A stretch of 32,098 nucleotides of DNA from Gammaproteobacteria bacterium. GTDB lineage: Bacteria; Pseudomonadota; Gammaproteobacteria; SZUA-229. This document shows positions 18,901 to 28,081 of the stretch, piece by piece; position 1 is the stretch's first letter, and each line of letters begins with the position of its first letter. The stretch spans positions 1 to 32,098 of the forward strand of contig JALWPK010000006.1 of NCBI GenBank assembly GCA_026995045.1, read 5' to 3'. The notes beneath the pieces were generated by a model, which saw nothing but the letters and a program-made list of their open reading frames with translations, did no database searches and was not told the DNA's origin. The position numbers were made by a program, and so were the translations under genes.

Positions 18901-21120
18901 ATGAGCGATTTTGTCGAACAAACCCTGCAGGATGCCGCCACCGCCGATGTGTCGCATATCCTCAATGATCTGAACGACGCCCAGCGCGAAGCGGTGACCG
19001 CGCCGCCCGAGCACATGCTGGTGCTGGCCGGCGCGGGCAGCGGCAAAACCCGGGTGCTGGTGCATCGCATCGCCTGGCTGGGGCAGGTGGAGAATGTCTC
19101 GCCGTTCAATATTTTCGCCGTCACCTTCACCAACAAGGCGGCCGCCGAAATGCGCGGCCGTGTGGAAAAACTGCAGGGCATCCCCTCCGCCGGCATGTGG
19201 GTGGGCACCTTTCACGGCATGGCGCACCGCCTGCTGCGCCAGCACTGGCAGGAAGCCAGGCTGCCGCAAACGTTTCAGATTCTGGATTCCGACGACCAGT
19301 TCCGCATGATTCGTCGGGTAATGAAAACGCTGGAGCTGGACGAATCGAAATGGCCGCCGCGACAGGCGCAGGGGTTTATCAATGCGCGCAAGGACGAAGG
19401 CCAGCGCCCGCAACATATCGACACCTCACGCAATCCGCTGTATCAGCAACTGGTGCGCATCTACACAGCCTACGAGGCGGCCTGTAACCGCGCCGGGGTG
19501 GTGGATTTTGCCGAACTGTTGCTGCGCACGCTGGAATTGCTGCGCGAAAACGATTCCCTGTTGTCGCATTATCAAAACCGCTTCCGCCATATTCTGGTCG
19601 ACGAGTTTCAGGACACCAACACCATTCAGTATGCGCTGATTCGTTTACTCGCCGGTGCTAACAATAAAGTGTTCATTGTTGGTGATGACGACCAGGCGAT
19701 TTACGGCTGGCGTGGCGCGCGGGTGGAAAACATTCAGTTGTTCCAGCAGCATTTCCCGAGCGCGCAAATCATCCGGCTTGAGCAAAACTACCGCTCCACT
19801 ACCACCATCCTGTCCGCCGCCAACGCGCTGATTGACAACAACGCCGACCGGTTGGGTAAAAAACTGTGGACCAGCGGCGCCGATGGCGAACCCATCGTGT
19901 TTTACAACGGTTACAACGAACAGGACGAAGCGCGCTTTGTGCTCGACCGGGTCAAGCAATGGACCGAAAACGGCAACCCGCGCGCCGACATCGCCATACT
20001 GTACCGCTCCAATGCACAGTCGCGCGTATTCGAGGAACGCTTTGTCAGCGAAGGCATACCCTATCGCGTTTACGGCGGCATGCGGTTTTTCGAACGCGCC
20101 GAAATCAAGGATGCGCTGGCCTATCTTCGTCTTATCGATAACCCGAACGATGACGCTTCGTTCGAGCGCGTGGTCAACACGCCAACACGCGGCATCGGTG
20201 ATCGCACGGTGGAAAAAGTGCGCGAGCTGGCGCGAGACAAAAACTATTCGATGTGGGAAGCCTCGCGCGCCATCATGGATGGCGATGCGCTGACCACGCG
20301 CGCCGCCAATGCGCTGATGGCGTTTCTCAACTTGATTGAAGACATGGCGCAGGCAACGGCCGAACTGGATCTGCACGAACAGGTCGAGCATGTGATACAC
20401 GCCAGCGGCCTGATCGACTATCACGGCCGTGAGAAAAATGAAAAGGCCGAAGCGCGGGTGGAAAACCTGGAAGAGCTGGTGACCGCCGCGCGCGGTTTTG
20501 ATTACGACAGCGACGCCGAAGAACTGCAGGGCATGGATACCTTGACAGCATTTTTGACCCACGCTGCGCTGGAAGCCGGCGAAGGCCAGGCGGCGGAGTG
20601 GGACGACTGCGTACAACTGATGACCCTGCACAGCGCCAAGGGGCTGGAGTTTCCGCTGGTGTTTATTGTTGGTCTGGAAGAAGGCCTGTTCCCCAGCCAG
20701 CGTTCACTGGAAGAAGAAGGCAAGCTCGAAGAAGAGCGCCGGCTGTGTTACGTTGGCATCACCCGCGCCAGACAACAACTGGTGCTGAGCTGCGCCGAGC
20801 ATCGCAGGCTGTATGGTCAGGATTTATACCCCACGCCATCGCGCTTCATCAGCGAAATTCCCGAGCACCTGATTCAGGAAATCCGCCCCAAACCGAATGT
20901 GTCTCACACGATGTATTCCAGCAACAATACTGGCTATGCGCCGTCGACAGAAAGCATTAACGGCATCAGCGTCGGCCAGCGCGTGATGCACGCCAAGTTT
21001 GGCGAAGGCTTTGTTACCAACATAGAAGGCAGCGGCAGCCACGCCAGGGTGCAAGTCAATTTCGAATACGAGGGCAGCAAGTGGCTGGTGATGGCCTATG
21101 CCAACCTTGAAATTTTATAA
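18901..21120 (+). CDS. uvrD: DNA helicase II UvrD
   Basis: UvrD is a superfamily 1 3'-5' helicase of nucleotide excision and mismatch repair. The 739-residue frame has motif I GAGSGKT (44-50), Ia TFTNKAAAEM, II VDEFQDTN, III DDQAIYGWRGA, IV LEQNYRS, V LMTLHSAKGLEFPLVF and VI RRLCYVGITRARQQL. The C-terminal GQRVMHAKFGEGFVTNIEG is the Tudor-like domain that binds RNA polymerase, favouring UvrD over Rep. The frame is open from 18805, but ATG 18901 is chosen because it follows the previous stop directly, avoids a 95-bp overlap, and gives the normal UvrD N-terminus. Confidence 0.94.
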   Translation: MSDFVEQTLQDAATADVSHILNDLNDAQREAVTAPPEHMLVLAGAGSGKTRVLVHRIAWLGQVENVSPFNIFAVTFTNKAAAEMRGRVEKLQGIPSAGMWVGTFHGMAHRLLRQHWQEARLPQTFQILDSDDQFRMIRRVMKTLELDESKWPPRQAQGFINARKDEGQRPQHIDTSRNPLYQQLVRIYTAYEAACNRAGVVDFAELLLRTLELLRENDSLLSHYQNRFRHILVDEFQDTNTIQYALIRLLAGANNKVFIVGDDDQAIYGWRGARVENIQLFQQHFPSAQIIRLEQNYRSTTTILSAANALIDNNADRLGKKLWTSGADGEPIVFYNGYNEQDEARFVLDRVKQWTENGNPRADIAILYRSNAQSRVFEERFVSEGIPYRVYGGMRFFERAEIKDALAYLRLIDNPNDDASFERVVNTPTRGIGDRTVEKVRELARDKNYSMWEASRAIMDGDALTTRAANALMAFLNLIEDMAQATAELDLHEQVEHVIHASGLIDYHGREKNEKAEARVENLEELVTAARGFDYDSDAEELQGMDTLTAFLTHAALEAGEGQAAEWDDCVQLMTLHSAKGLEFPLVFIVGLEEGLFPSQRSLEEEGKLEEERRLCYVGITRARQQLVLSCAEHRRLYGQDLYPTPSRFISEIPEHLIQEIRPKPNVSHTMYSSNNTGYAPSTESINGISVGQRVMHAKFGEGFVTNIEGSGSHARVQVNFEYEGSKWLVMAYANLEIL

Positions 21121-21132
21121 TGTTTATGAGGG

Positions 21133-21263
21133 TTCACCACAGAGGCGCAGAGGCACAGAGACATTTATTGTTTTATGTTACATGCCAGTGCCGTGAGAAT
21201 CAGTTTTAAATTTTTCATGATCACACAAACAACACCTCCGTGCCTCTGCGCCTCTGTGGTGAA
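21133..21263. repeat. Long perfect inverted repeat after uvrD
   Basis: Positions 21133-21156 and 21240-21263 are perfect 24-bp reverse complements, 83 bp apart, and similarity continues a few bases inward. The arms consist of a near-tandem CAGAGGC word (CACCACAGAGGCGCAGAGGC). The type is familiar from intergenic repeats in many bacteria. It fills almost the whole gap between uvrD and the TRAP gene. The right arm is followed by seven A residues. Confidence 0.8.
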
Positions 21264-21296
21264 AAAAACAATACACAACATCAACAGGTATACCCC

Positions 21297-22370
21297 ATGA
21301 AACGTCGCGACTTTATCAAAACCGCCAGTATCACCTCGGTTGCCGCAGGCGGCATCGCCGCGCCGGCGATTGTTCACGCCAAAAAGAAAATCAAATGGAA
21401 AATGGTTACCACCTGGCCGAAGAATTTTCCGGTGCTGGGCACGGGCGCTAATAAGCTGGCGAAGTTGATAACAGAAATGACCGACAAGCGCATCAAGGTG
21501 AAAGTGTACGGCGCGGGCGAACTGGTGCCGGCGTTTGAGGTGTTCGATGCGGTGTCGCGCGGCACCGCCGACATGGGTCATGGCGCGGCCTATTACTGGA
21601 AAGGCAAAATCGAGGAGGCGCAGTTTTTCTCCACCGTGCCGTTCGGCATGAACTGGGAAGAAATGACCTCGTGGCTGTATTACGGTGGCGGCATGGAGCT
21701 GTGGCGCGAAACCTATCAGCCTTTCGGCGTGATTCCGGCGGCCGCTGGCAACACCACGGTGCAGATGGCGGGCTGGTTCAACAAACAGATAAACAGCGTT
21801 GAAGATTTGAAAGGTCTGAAGATGCGCATCCCCGGCCTTGGCGGCGAAGTATTAAAGCGCGCAGGCGGCACGCCGGTCAACCTGCCAGGCGGGGAGTTGT
21901 TTACCTCACTGAAAACCGGCGCGATTGACGCCACCGAATGGGTCGGGCCGTATAACGATCTGGCGTTTGGCTTGCACAAGGCGGCGAAATATTATTATTA
22001 TCCCGGCTGGCATGAGCCCGGCACCACGCTGGAAGCCATCATCAATAAAAAGGCGTTTGAAAAACTCGACAAGGATTTGCAAAGCATCGTGATGAACGCC
22101 TGCAAGGTGGTGAACCAGAACATGGCGATGGAATTCACCGCCAGAAACAACGCCGCGCTGGACACGTTGGTGAATGAGCACCATGTCGATGTGCGCCGCC
22201 TGCCGGATGATGTGCTGGCCAAGCTCAAGTCGCTGAGCGAAGAAGTTGTCACCGAGCTGGCCAACAAAAATCCGGCGGCGAAAAAAATATACGCGTCCTA
22301 CAACAAATTCCGAAAACAGGTTTTCGCCTGGCACGAAATCTCGGAAAAAATCTACATGAATGTACGCTAA
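21297..22370 (+). CDS. TRAP transporter substrate-binding protein (DctP family, TakP-like)
   Basis: This 357-residue periplasmic protein starts with MKRRDFIKTASI and an Ala-rich core ending at about AIVHA, a twin-arginine (Tat) signal. The mature part matches the DctP fold subgroup that includes the 2-oxo-acid binder TakP: WKMVTTWPKNFPVLGTGAN, VKVYGAGELVPAFEVFDAVS, MRIPGLGGEVLKRAGG and WVGPYNDLAFGL. The key RIPG motif and its arginine are present. ATG 21297 is used since the frame upstream only reads through a repeat arm. No DctQ or DctM permease gene lies nearby, so it either works with a distant permease or has another role. The substrate is inferred to be an organic acid. Confidence 0.9.
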   Translation: MKRRDFIKTASITSVAAGGIAAPAIVHAKKKIKWKMVTTWPKNFPVLGTGANKLAKLITEMTDKRIKVKVYGAGELVPAFEVFDAVSRGTADMGHGAAYYWKGKIEEAQFFSTVPFGMNWEEMTSWLYYGGGMELWRETYQPFGVIPAAAGNTTVQMAGWFNKQINSVEDLKGLKMRIPGLGGEVLKRAGGTPVNLPGGELFTSLKTGAIDATEWVGPYNDLAFGLHKAAKYYYYPGWHEPGTTLEAIINKKAFEKLDKDLQSIVMNACKVVNQNMAMEFTARNNAALDTLVNEHHVDVRRLPDDVLAKLKSLSEEVVTELANKNPAAKKIYASYNKFRKQVFAWHEISEKIYMNVR

Positions 22371-22395
22371 GGAATCTGATGAATGCAGAATTCCT

Positions 22396-22474
22396 GTCAT
22401 GGCGAGCGAAGCGCGGCAATCTCGTATAGTGCGATCAACCTGTTAGAGATTGCCGCTTCGCTCCTCGCAATGAC
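22396..22474. repeat. 79-bp palindromic intergenic element, copy 2
   Basis: The left arm begins GTCATGGCGAGCGAAGCG at 22396 and ends in GCAATCTC (to 22423). The right arm, GAGATTGCCGCTTCGCTCC onward (22446-22474), is its near-perfect reverse complement and ends GCAATGAC. It shares ends and inner words with the element at 12914-13000. It lies between convergent genes and could form a bidirectional hairpin. Confidence 0.75.
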
Positions 22475-22480
22475 GAATAA

Positions 22481-22497
22481 ATCAGGGCTTCCCTGAT
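22481..22497. terminator. Short GC-rich hairpin between convergent genes
   Basis: ATCAGGG (22481-22487) and CCCTGAT (22491-22497) form a perfect 7-bp stem with a 3-nt loop, flanked by AT-rich bases on both sides. It lies between the TRAP gene and the minus-strand gene ending at 22500, where a bidirectional terminator is expected. The T-tracts are weak. Confidence 0.4.
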
Positions 22498-22499
22498 AT

Positions 22500-22901
22500 T
22501 CACGCTGGCGCATGTGTATCTGGATGATGGCGGCGCTTACGCTGCATCATCTTTTTCCATGATGTTCGAGCAGCAGCGATGGCCAATGGTAGTAACAGCA
22601 GTGACATCGCTAACGGTACAACGTAAATCAGATTGCTGTCATAGGGTTGCGTACTCATAAACCGCTCGGAAACCACAAGCCAGCCATGAACAGCAAGTAA
22701 CAGCAGGCCACTAACAAAGGTGATGCTGGTGTGCATCAACGGGACTGCGATGCTGTATACCAGCCAGGGCAATACTCCCGCCAGAAACACGCTGACAGAG
22801 AGATAATAGGCGGCGTTGTAATGCGGGGTGAGCGCGGATATGAAAGCCAGCAGGATGCCAGCAGCGATAAACGCATAGTCAAAACGGCTTGTAGCTTGCA
22901 T
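22500..22901 (-). CDS. Small four-helix membrane protein, function unknown
   Basis: This 133-residue protein has four hydrophobic segments, at about 9-25, 34-53, 58-76 and 92-112, and a basic C-terminal tail rich in Lys, Arg and His. The ATG at 22901 is chosen because GGAGG lies 6 nt upstream on the minus strand; the frame is open 6 codons further. I do not recognise the family. It converges with the TRAP gene across a repeat and diverges from the DUF1289 gene, so it seems to be transcribed alone. Confidence 0.7.
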   Translation of the reverse strand: MQATSRFDYAFIAAGILLAFISALTPHYNAAYYLSVSVFLAGVLPWLVYSIAVPLMHTSITFVSGLLLLAVHGWLVVSERFMSTQPYDSNLIYVVPLAMSLLLLPLAIAAARTSWKKMMQRKRRHHPDTHAPA

Positions 22902-23015
22902 AATGAACCTCCCGGTCATTCACCAAAGGATTCAACACTACTCGGGATAATCATACGCCGATGCAAAGTATATTAACCACAAACTGAATGATTGTATTCA
23001 GTAACCGGGAAAGAC

Positions 23016-23207
23016 ATGCCGTCAGATGAAATAGCCTCTCCCTGCGTGCGAAACTGTTGTCTGGATGAAAACGACGTGTGTCTGGGCTGTTATCGCAGCA
23101 TCGGCGAAATCATCGCCTGGGGAGATGCCAGCGATGCGAAAAAACGGGAAATCCTTGCCCGCGTTGGAGAGCGACGCGTCCGGCGGATGGCAAAGTCTGA
23201 CAAGTGA
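23016..23207 (+). CDS. DUF1289 family protein (Cys-rich)
   Basis: This 63-residue protein carries the DUF1289 signature SPCVRNCCLDENDVCLGCYR, with Cys at 10, 14, 15, 22 and 25, followed by IGEIIAWGDASDAKKREIL. The Cys pattern suggests a metal or iron-sulfur site, though the family function is unproved. ATG 23016 is chosen because the family starts just before this signature; an upstream ATG at 22992 would add 8 residues. It converges with the DUF748 gene, whose stop is 19 bp away. Confidence 0.85.
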   Translation: MPSDEIASPCVRNCCLDENDVCLGCYRSIGEIIAWGDASDAKKREILARVGERRVRRMAKSDK

Positions 23208-23226
23208 TGAGGCTGGCTGGCGGTGG

Positions 23227-25257
23227 CTAGATGCTGATTTCAACACGCGCCAAGTCACCGTCTTTATCGTACTCCGGTTCGCAGAGCACCAGCCGCGAAG
23301 CGTCAACCTGGTTGCTGACCAGCGCCTGCTTGACGGCTTGCGCGCGTTTATCGGCAAGTTGCAGCAGTGTCTGGCGTTGCTCATCAGAAAGCGGCGCGTC
23401 CAGCGACTTGATGTCGGGGTAAAGCTGCTTCAAATCCTGCGCGTTACTGTAGCCGCACAAGGTCAGGCGGACGCCGGGGCGTTGCTGCATCAGGCTGGCG
23501 ATTTTTTGCAACGCCTCGCCCTGTTCGTCAGACAACACAGCGCTGCCGGGCTCAAACTCAGCGGGGTCGAAACGCAGGGCGGTGGCGAGGGAAAACAGCG
23601 CGTCTGCCGCCACCACCAGGCCATAGGGTGTGTAATAGTTGATGACCGCAGCAGTGATGGCTTTTGACAGCGCCTTGTTGATGGCGTCCTGCGGGTCAAA
23701 GTCAGGGTTGTTGAGATCGCCTGTCACCGGAATGCTCAGGCGTATGCTGTTATCGCGGTCTTTCAGCAGGCGAAGGCTGGTGTTGAGCGGAAAACCAAAG
23801 GCAGCGTCCAGTTTTTCGGCATCCTGCTTGCTCAGCGCCTTGAACTCAAAATGATGCAGGCTGAGGTCAAGCATGCTGTCGAGTTTGTCCTGCGCCGCGC
23901 GCAGTTTCAGCTTTGCGTCCAGCTGACCGCTTTTGATGCTGTGGCCAATGGCGTCACGGGTATAAGCCGACATGCTGCGCAAGTCGATGCCGGTAAGTTT
24001 GCTGTCGATATCAAACGAGCGTGTTTTGCCGAAAGGTTGTACGGCGCCCTGCAAGTCGATGACGCCATGCTGGTTGTAGGTGGCGTGAAAACGAATGTCG
24101 ATTGCCTGTTCGGGCTTGCTGTTGTCGATATGGTTAGCCGTCAGCGTGATGTGATTGATGTTGACCTTGAAGGGTTGGCTCAGGCTGTTGTCAACGAACA
24201 GCAGGCTGTTATCCGTAGTGTATTCAAAGCGGTTAACAGCAAAAACAAAAGGCTTGCCGGATTGTTGTTCTGCAGCCGCATCGCTATTCACTGCCTTGTT
24301 TTCAGACGCAGGTTTGTTAGTTGTGGTGGACAACCAGTCCTGGTATTCAAAGCGGCCATCCTTGCGCCTGAGCATGACCAGGTTGTGACCGTCAAGCGCA
24401 ACCCTGTCGATGCTGAGTGTGTTCAGATGTTGCAGCGACAGCCTGGTTAGCATCAGCTTGTCGAAGCGGGTAATCTCCGGCGCAGGCGAATCGGTTTCGC
24501 GTTGCAGCAAGCGCGCGGATTCAAGCCTAAGCGTGGCGAGACGCAGCGAGCGGGTGGAGTCCATCACAAATTTATTCATGCTGAGCGCATTCAATGCCAG
24601 CAGATCACGGTCGAGATGATTGTTGTGAACCCGCAGTAGCGACAGTTGCAGCCCGCCCTTTGCGCTGAGCGGTGGTGTTTTATCACCGCTGCGAGACAGG
24701 TCGTATTCCAGCAAACCGTTCCAGTCAAGTTGTTGCAACAGCATGCAGTAATCAAGCCTGGCGTCATGTGAAGTGTTGTAACAGACACGCATATCCGACA
24801 GGCTGATGTCGCCCAGCCGCACGCGCCAGTCAGGTGGCTGCGTTGTTTTGTCATGTGCAGAAGCGCTGTTATCCTCGCCTGATGGTGTCAAATTGACGCC
24901 AGCGACGGTCAGCGCATCGTCCCGCTGGGTGACATGCAAAGACAGGCCTTGCAAACGAATAAAACGAATATGGGCGAGTTGGTCGTTGAGGTTGCGCCAT
25001 GACCAGCCGACCGACAGGCGATCAAGCTTCAGTGTTTCGTTGCCCGTCACCTTGTCTGCTACGGACATACCGACAAGTGTCGCCGAGCCATCGTTGAAAT
25101 CAAAGCTTACATCGGCGATGTTCGCCTGCAAGCCTTGCTGATCAAACCATGCTGTCACGCCCCGTTTGACGCCAAACGGCAGGCTCAGTCGTAACAGCAA
25201 CAACAACGCCGCGATAACAACGAGCGCCCAAAGCAGAATTTTCGCCGCGCGTTTCAT
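23227..25257 (-). CDS. DUF748 / AsmA-like envelope protein
   Basis: This 676-residue protein has an N-terminal membrane anchor (about 7-24), then a long periplasmic region of beta-rich repeats typical of DUF748 and AsmA relatives. Visible features are IADVSFDFNDGSATLVGMSV near the start and SKLTGIDLRSMSAYTRDAIG at about 415-434, where AsmA-like proteins have a conserved segment. The last 110 residues (GSAVLSDEQGEALQKIASLM, LADKRAQAVKQALV) look like an OmpA-type peptidoglycan-binding module. AsmA-like proteins are linked to lipid transfer between membranes. It lies 3 bp after plsB on the same strand, which fits a phospholipid-related role. Confidence 0.82.
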   Translation of the reverse strand: MKRAAKILLWALVVIAALLLLLRLSLPFGVKRGVTAWFDQQGLQANIADVSFDFNDGSATLVGMSVADKVTGNETLKLDRLSVGWSWRNLNDQLAHIRFIRLQGLSLHVTQRDDALTVAGVNLTPSGEDNSASAHDKTTQPPDWRVRLGDISLSDMRVCYNTSHDARLDYCMLLQQLDWNGLLEYDLSRSGDKTPPLSAKGGLQLSLLRVHNNHLDRDLLALNALSMNKFVMDSTRSLRLATLRLESARLLQRETDSPAPEITRFDKLMLTRLSLQHLNTLSIDRVALDGHNLVMLRRKDGRFEYQDWLSTTTNKPASENKAVNSDAAAEQQSGKPFVFAVNRFEYTTDNSLLFVDNSLSQPFKVNINHITLTANHIDNSKPEQAIDIRFHATYNQHGVIDLQGAVQPFGKTRSFDIDSKLTGIDLRSMSAYTRDAIGHSIKSGQLDAKLKLRAAQDKLDSMLDLSLHHFEFKALSKQDAEKLDAAFGFPLNTSLRLLKDRDNSIRLSIPVTGDLNNPDFDPQDAINKALSKAITAAVINYYTPYGLVVAADALFSLATALRFDPAEFEPGSAVLSDEQGEALQKIASLMQQRPGVRLTLCGYSNAQDLKQLYPDIKSLDAPLSDEQRQTLLQLADKRAQAVKQALVSNQVDASRLVLCEPEYDKDGDLARVEISI

Positions 25258-25260
25258 GCC

Positions 25261-27744
25261 TCAGCCCTGCTGCTGGCTGAGTTTCAGCATTTGCAGAATA
25301 TTGGTGCGGGTGGCGCGACTGAGCAGCAGTCGCGCATGTTTGTCGGCGGTGTGAAAGGCTTCGCCAAAACGCAACTCGCCAGACTGCTCGTCATGCAGAA
25401 AATCACTGGCGATGAGATTGTCGACAAAATTGGCAATCAGCTTTTTGTCGAAATAATCCGGCGAGTTAGATTCGTTCATCATGGAGATGCGCTGCGCCAT
25501 CAGCAGGCTTTGGGTTTCAAGCTGCTCGCGCGACAGCGGTTGTTCGTGATGCATGCTGAGCAGCGCCAGCGTCATGTAATACACTTCCAGCACCGGCGAG
25601 ATAATGCGCGACAACTGGTGCAACTGGCTGTATTCCAGCGTACCTGAACCGGGGCGGGTGTAGACTTCAAGCTGGTCATTTTTTATCAGCAGGCCGAGCG
25701 CAGACAGGTTGTCCAGTGTTTGTGTTACCACGTCGTTGATCTGCCTGGCCGGCCAGTGCAAAAACAGCTCCTGCTTGAGAAACGGATAGACGATGGCAAT
25801 CAGGTTGACAATCTGGTCGCGGGTCAGGCTGCGCATGTTGAGAAAGCAACAGGCGACCAGACTGGGCAGCGCGAATAAATGCAGCACATTGTTTTTGTAA
25901 TAGGTCAACGTGACCGACTGCTTTTCATCCAGCCAGATAATGTCGCCCAGTTCGTGGGTTCGGCGTCGCACCAGTTTGAGTGACTCAAGATGCTTTATCT
26001 GGTGCATCGGATCATGTTCCGGATAGCGTATGCGCTCGGAATAGTCACTACGTTTCAGCAAATCGATGTAGAGCAAAATCATGTTCGCCAGCTCGCGCTC
26101 GTCCATGGTCATTCTGGGCGTGGCGAGCAGAATGCTGGCGATCATGTTGGTGGCGTTTACCGCCGTGCTGCGGTTGATGCTGCGCATGATGTGTTTGGCG
26201 CAGTGATTCACCGTGTTGAACAGCCATTCGGGTTTGTCCTGCTTGTTGAAGGGTTGCAGCGTCCAGTCAGGATTGTATTTGTGCAGAACCTCATCCAGCA
26301 AAACCGGTTCGCCGAAGCTGGCGCTGACGCGGCCATAGTTGCCGCGCAGTTTGAAGATAGCGGCAATCGAGCCGAGCAGGGTTTCAGACTTTTTATCCTC
26401 GCCTGCAAGCTCGGCCAGGTACGCCTTGCTTTCAATCAGTTTTTCATAACCGATGTTCACCGGAATAAAGGCGACAGGCTTGCTGCGGTATTTCAGGTAA
26501 CCGCGTATGGTCATCGACAACATGCCCGGTTTGGGTTTGAGCAGACGGCCAGTGCGGCTGCGGCCGCCTTCGATAAAATATTCCAGCGGCATGCCGCGCG
26601 ACACCAGGGTGGCGACATATTCAAAAATCAGCGCGGAGTAGAGCGGGTCATCCTTGAAGCTGCGGCGAATAAAGAATGCGCCGCCGCCGCGCAGAATGGA
26701 GCCGATGACGGGCATGTTCAGGTTTTTACCGGCGGCGATGTACGGTATCGCCAGACCTTCGGAGTGAATCAGATAGGACAGAAGCAAGTAGTCGACATGG
26801 CTGCGGTGACTGGGCACATAAACCAGCTCGTGTGACAGGGCGAGCTTGTGCAACTGCGATTGATGATGCACATCAATGCCGGCGTAAAAACGGTTCCAGA
26901 AATAGGTCAGCACGCGCTGCATCAGCTGAATGGTGATGTTGGTGCAGTCGGCCACGATTTCACGCAGGATTTTCCGCGCCCGCACGGTAGCGTGATACAC
27001 CGAACGCTTGTGCTGCTTGGCATACTGCGCGATGGCGTCGCGCACATCCGGTTGCGACAGAATCTCGCGAATCAGCGTGTTGCGGTGCGACACATCCGGC
27101 CCCAGCGTCGCGGTTTTCATTTCCACCAGCCGGTCGGTCAGCGCCTGCTGCACGCGGTCGATGTTGTCATCCACGCCGGCCTTGCCGTCAATCAGCTCGC
27201 GCAGGCTGAGCGGCTGCGAAAAACTGACCAGGGTATCGCGACCATGAAACAGAATGGTGAAAAACTTGCGGGTGCGGCTGGCCAGTTGCCAGGAATCAGC
27301 GAACAGCAGCATCAGCCAGTGTTTCTGTTTGGCCACCGGCCGCCCCCAGAACAGGGTGACCGGCGCAAGCTGCACATCGTCCACATCACCCTGTTGCACG
27401 GCTTCCACCAGATCGCGTAACAGGCGTGAACGCTTGGGCCGGTTCAGCAACCAGGCCTTGAACGGCAGCCGCGGCGCAACCGTATACACGCTGCGCCACT
27501 TGCGCAACGCCGGATGCTTGATGCGGTGAAACGGCGAGGGCAGACCAAGGCGTTTGCTGTCATGCGACAGCACCAGCAGATTCGACCACGAGCGCTGGTA
27601 CAACACATAAACCAGCGGCTTGTCGGCATCGATGTGAAGCGCGTCAGCCGTGGGCGGCACATCGGTGGTGCGCACCCACAGAAACAGCAGCTTCTGCATC
27701 AGCCGGTTCAGCGGCGCGGTGAAATAATTAAGCGATAAAGTCAT
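25261..27744 (-). CDS. plsB: Glycerol-3-phosphate 1-O-acyltransferase PlsB
   Basis: PlsB is the inner-membrane enzyme that acylates sn-glycerol 3-phosphate, the first step in phospholipid synthesis. The 827 residues match the large gammaproteobacterial form. The four acyltransferase motifs are visible: HRSHVD (313-318, the catalytic HX4D), GAFFIRRSF (about 355-363), FIEGGRSRTG (390-399) and VAFIPVNIGYEKLIES (about 421-436). No key residue is missing. It is the third gene of a minus-strand set: membrane protein, DUF2288, plsB, DUF748. The gaps of 13 and 3 bp on either side indicate co-transcription. Confidence 0.96.
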   Translation of the reverse strand: MTLSLNYFTAPLNRLMQKLLFLWVRTTDVPPTADALHIDADKPLVYVLYQRSWSNLLVLSHDSKRLGLPSPFHRIKHPALRKWRSVYTVAPRLPFKAWLLNRPKRSRLLRDLVEAVQQGDVDDVQLAPVTLFWGRPVAKQKHWLMLLFADSWQLASRTRKFFTILFHGRDTLVSFSQPLSLRELIDGKAGVDDNIDRVQQALTDRLVEMKTATLGPDVSHRNTLIREILSQPDVRDAIAQYAKQHKRSVYHATVRARKILREIVADCTNITIQLMQRVLTYFWNRFYAGIDVHHQSQLHKLALSHELVYVPSHRSHVDYLLLSYLIHSEGLAIPYIAAGKNLNMPVIGSILRGGGAFFIRRSFKDDPLYSALIFEYVATLVSRGMPLEYFIEGGRSRTGRLLKPKPGMLSMTIRGYLKYRSKPVAFIPVNIGYEKLIESKAYLAELAGEDKKSETLLGSIAAIFKLRGNYGRVSASFGEPVLLDEVLHKYNPDWTLQPFNKQDKPEWLFNTVNHCAKHIMRSINRSTAVNATNMIASILLATPRMTMDERELANMILLYIDLLKRSDYSERIRYPEHDPMHQIKHLESLKLVRRRTHELGDIIWLDEKQSVTLTYYKNNVLHLFALPSLVACCFLNMRSLTRDQIVNLIAIVYPFLKQELFLHWPARQINDVVTQTLDNLSALGLLIKNDQLEVYTRPGSGTLEYSQLHQLSRIISPVLEVYYMTLALLSMHHEQPLSREQLETQSLLMAQRISMMNESNSPDYFDKKLIANFVDNLIASDFLHDEQSGELRFGEAFHTADKHARLLLSRATRTNILQMLKLSQQQG

Positions 27745-27757
27745 CGCAACAAACCCG

Positions 27758-28081
27758 TCAAGGCGCCACCGCCTGCTTAAGGTTTTGCACCAGTATCCAC
27801 GGCTTTACCACCACCGCCCACACCAGAATATCGTTGTCGTACCACAGTTTCGCCTGTTCATCCGACACCGGCGCGATCAGGCCGGCATCCATCCACTGTT
27901 TTACCTGTTCGGCGTTGTCGCGCGACATTTGCATGGCGACATCGACCAGATCAAGCTTGCTGGCGACATGAATGGCGCTGCCCTGCGCAAAAAACACCTG
28001 CAATTCCTTCCAGGCGATTTTCGAGGTTTCCGCAAGCAGCTTGTGTTTCAGCTCGTCATTGCCGGAAAGTTGTGTAACCAT
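27758..28081 (-). CDS. DUF2288 family protein
   Basis: This 107-residue soluble protein matches the DUF2288 family: an N-terminal LLAETSKIAWKELQVFFAQG helix, then DLVDVAMQMSRDNAEQVKQW and a C-terminal WAVVVKPWILVQNL segment. The function is unknown. Its ATG shares one base with the TGA of the upstream membrane protein gene (TGATG), so translation is coupled. plsB follows after 13 bp. Confidence 0.88.
   Translation of the reverse strand: MVTQLSGNDELKHKLLAETSKIAWKELQVFFAQGSAIHVASKLDLVDVAMQMSRDNAEQVKQWMDAGLIAPVSDEQAKLWYDNDILVWAVVVKPWILVQNLKQAVAP

Noticed and set aside
19645-20631. 328-codon minus-strand ORF inside uvrD
   Set aside because: It is antisense to a fully motif-supported helicase and has no recognisable domain; a long antisense frame is common in GC-rich genes.
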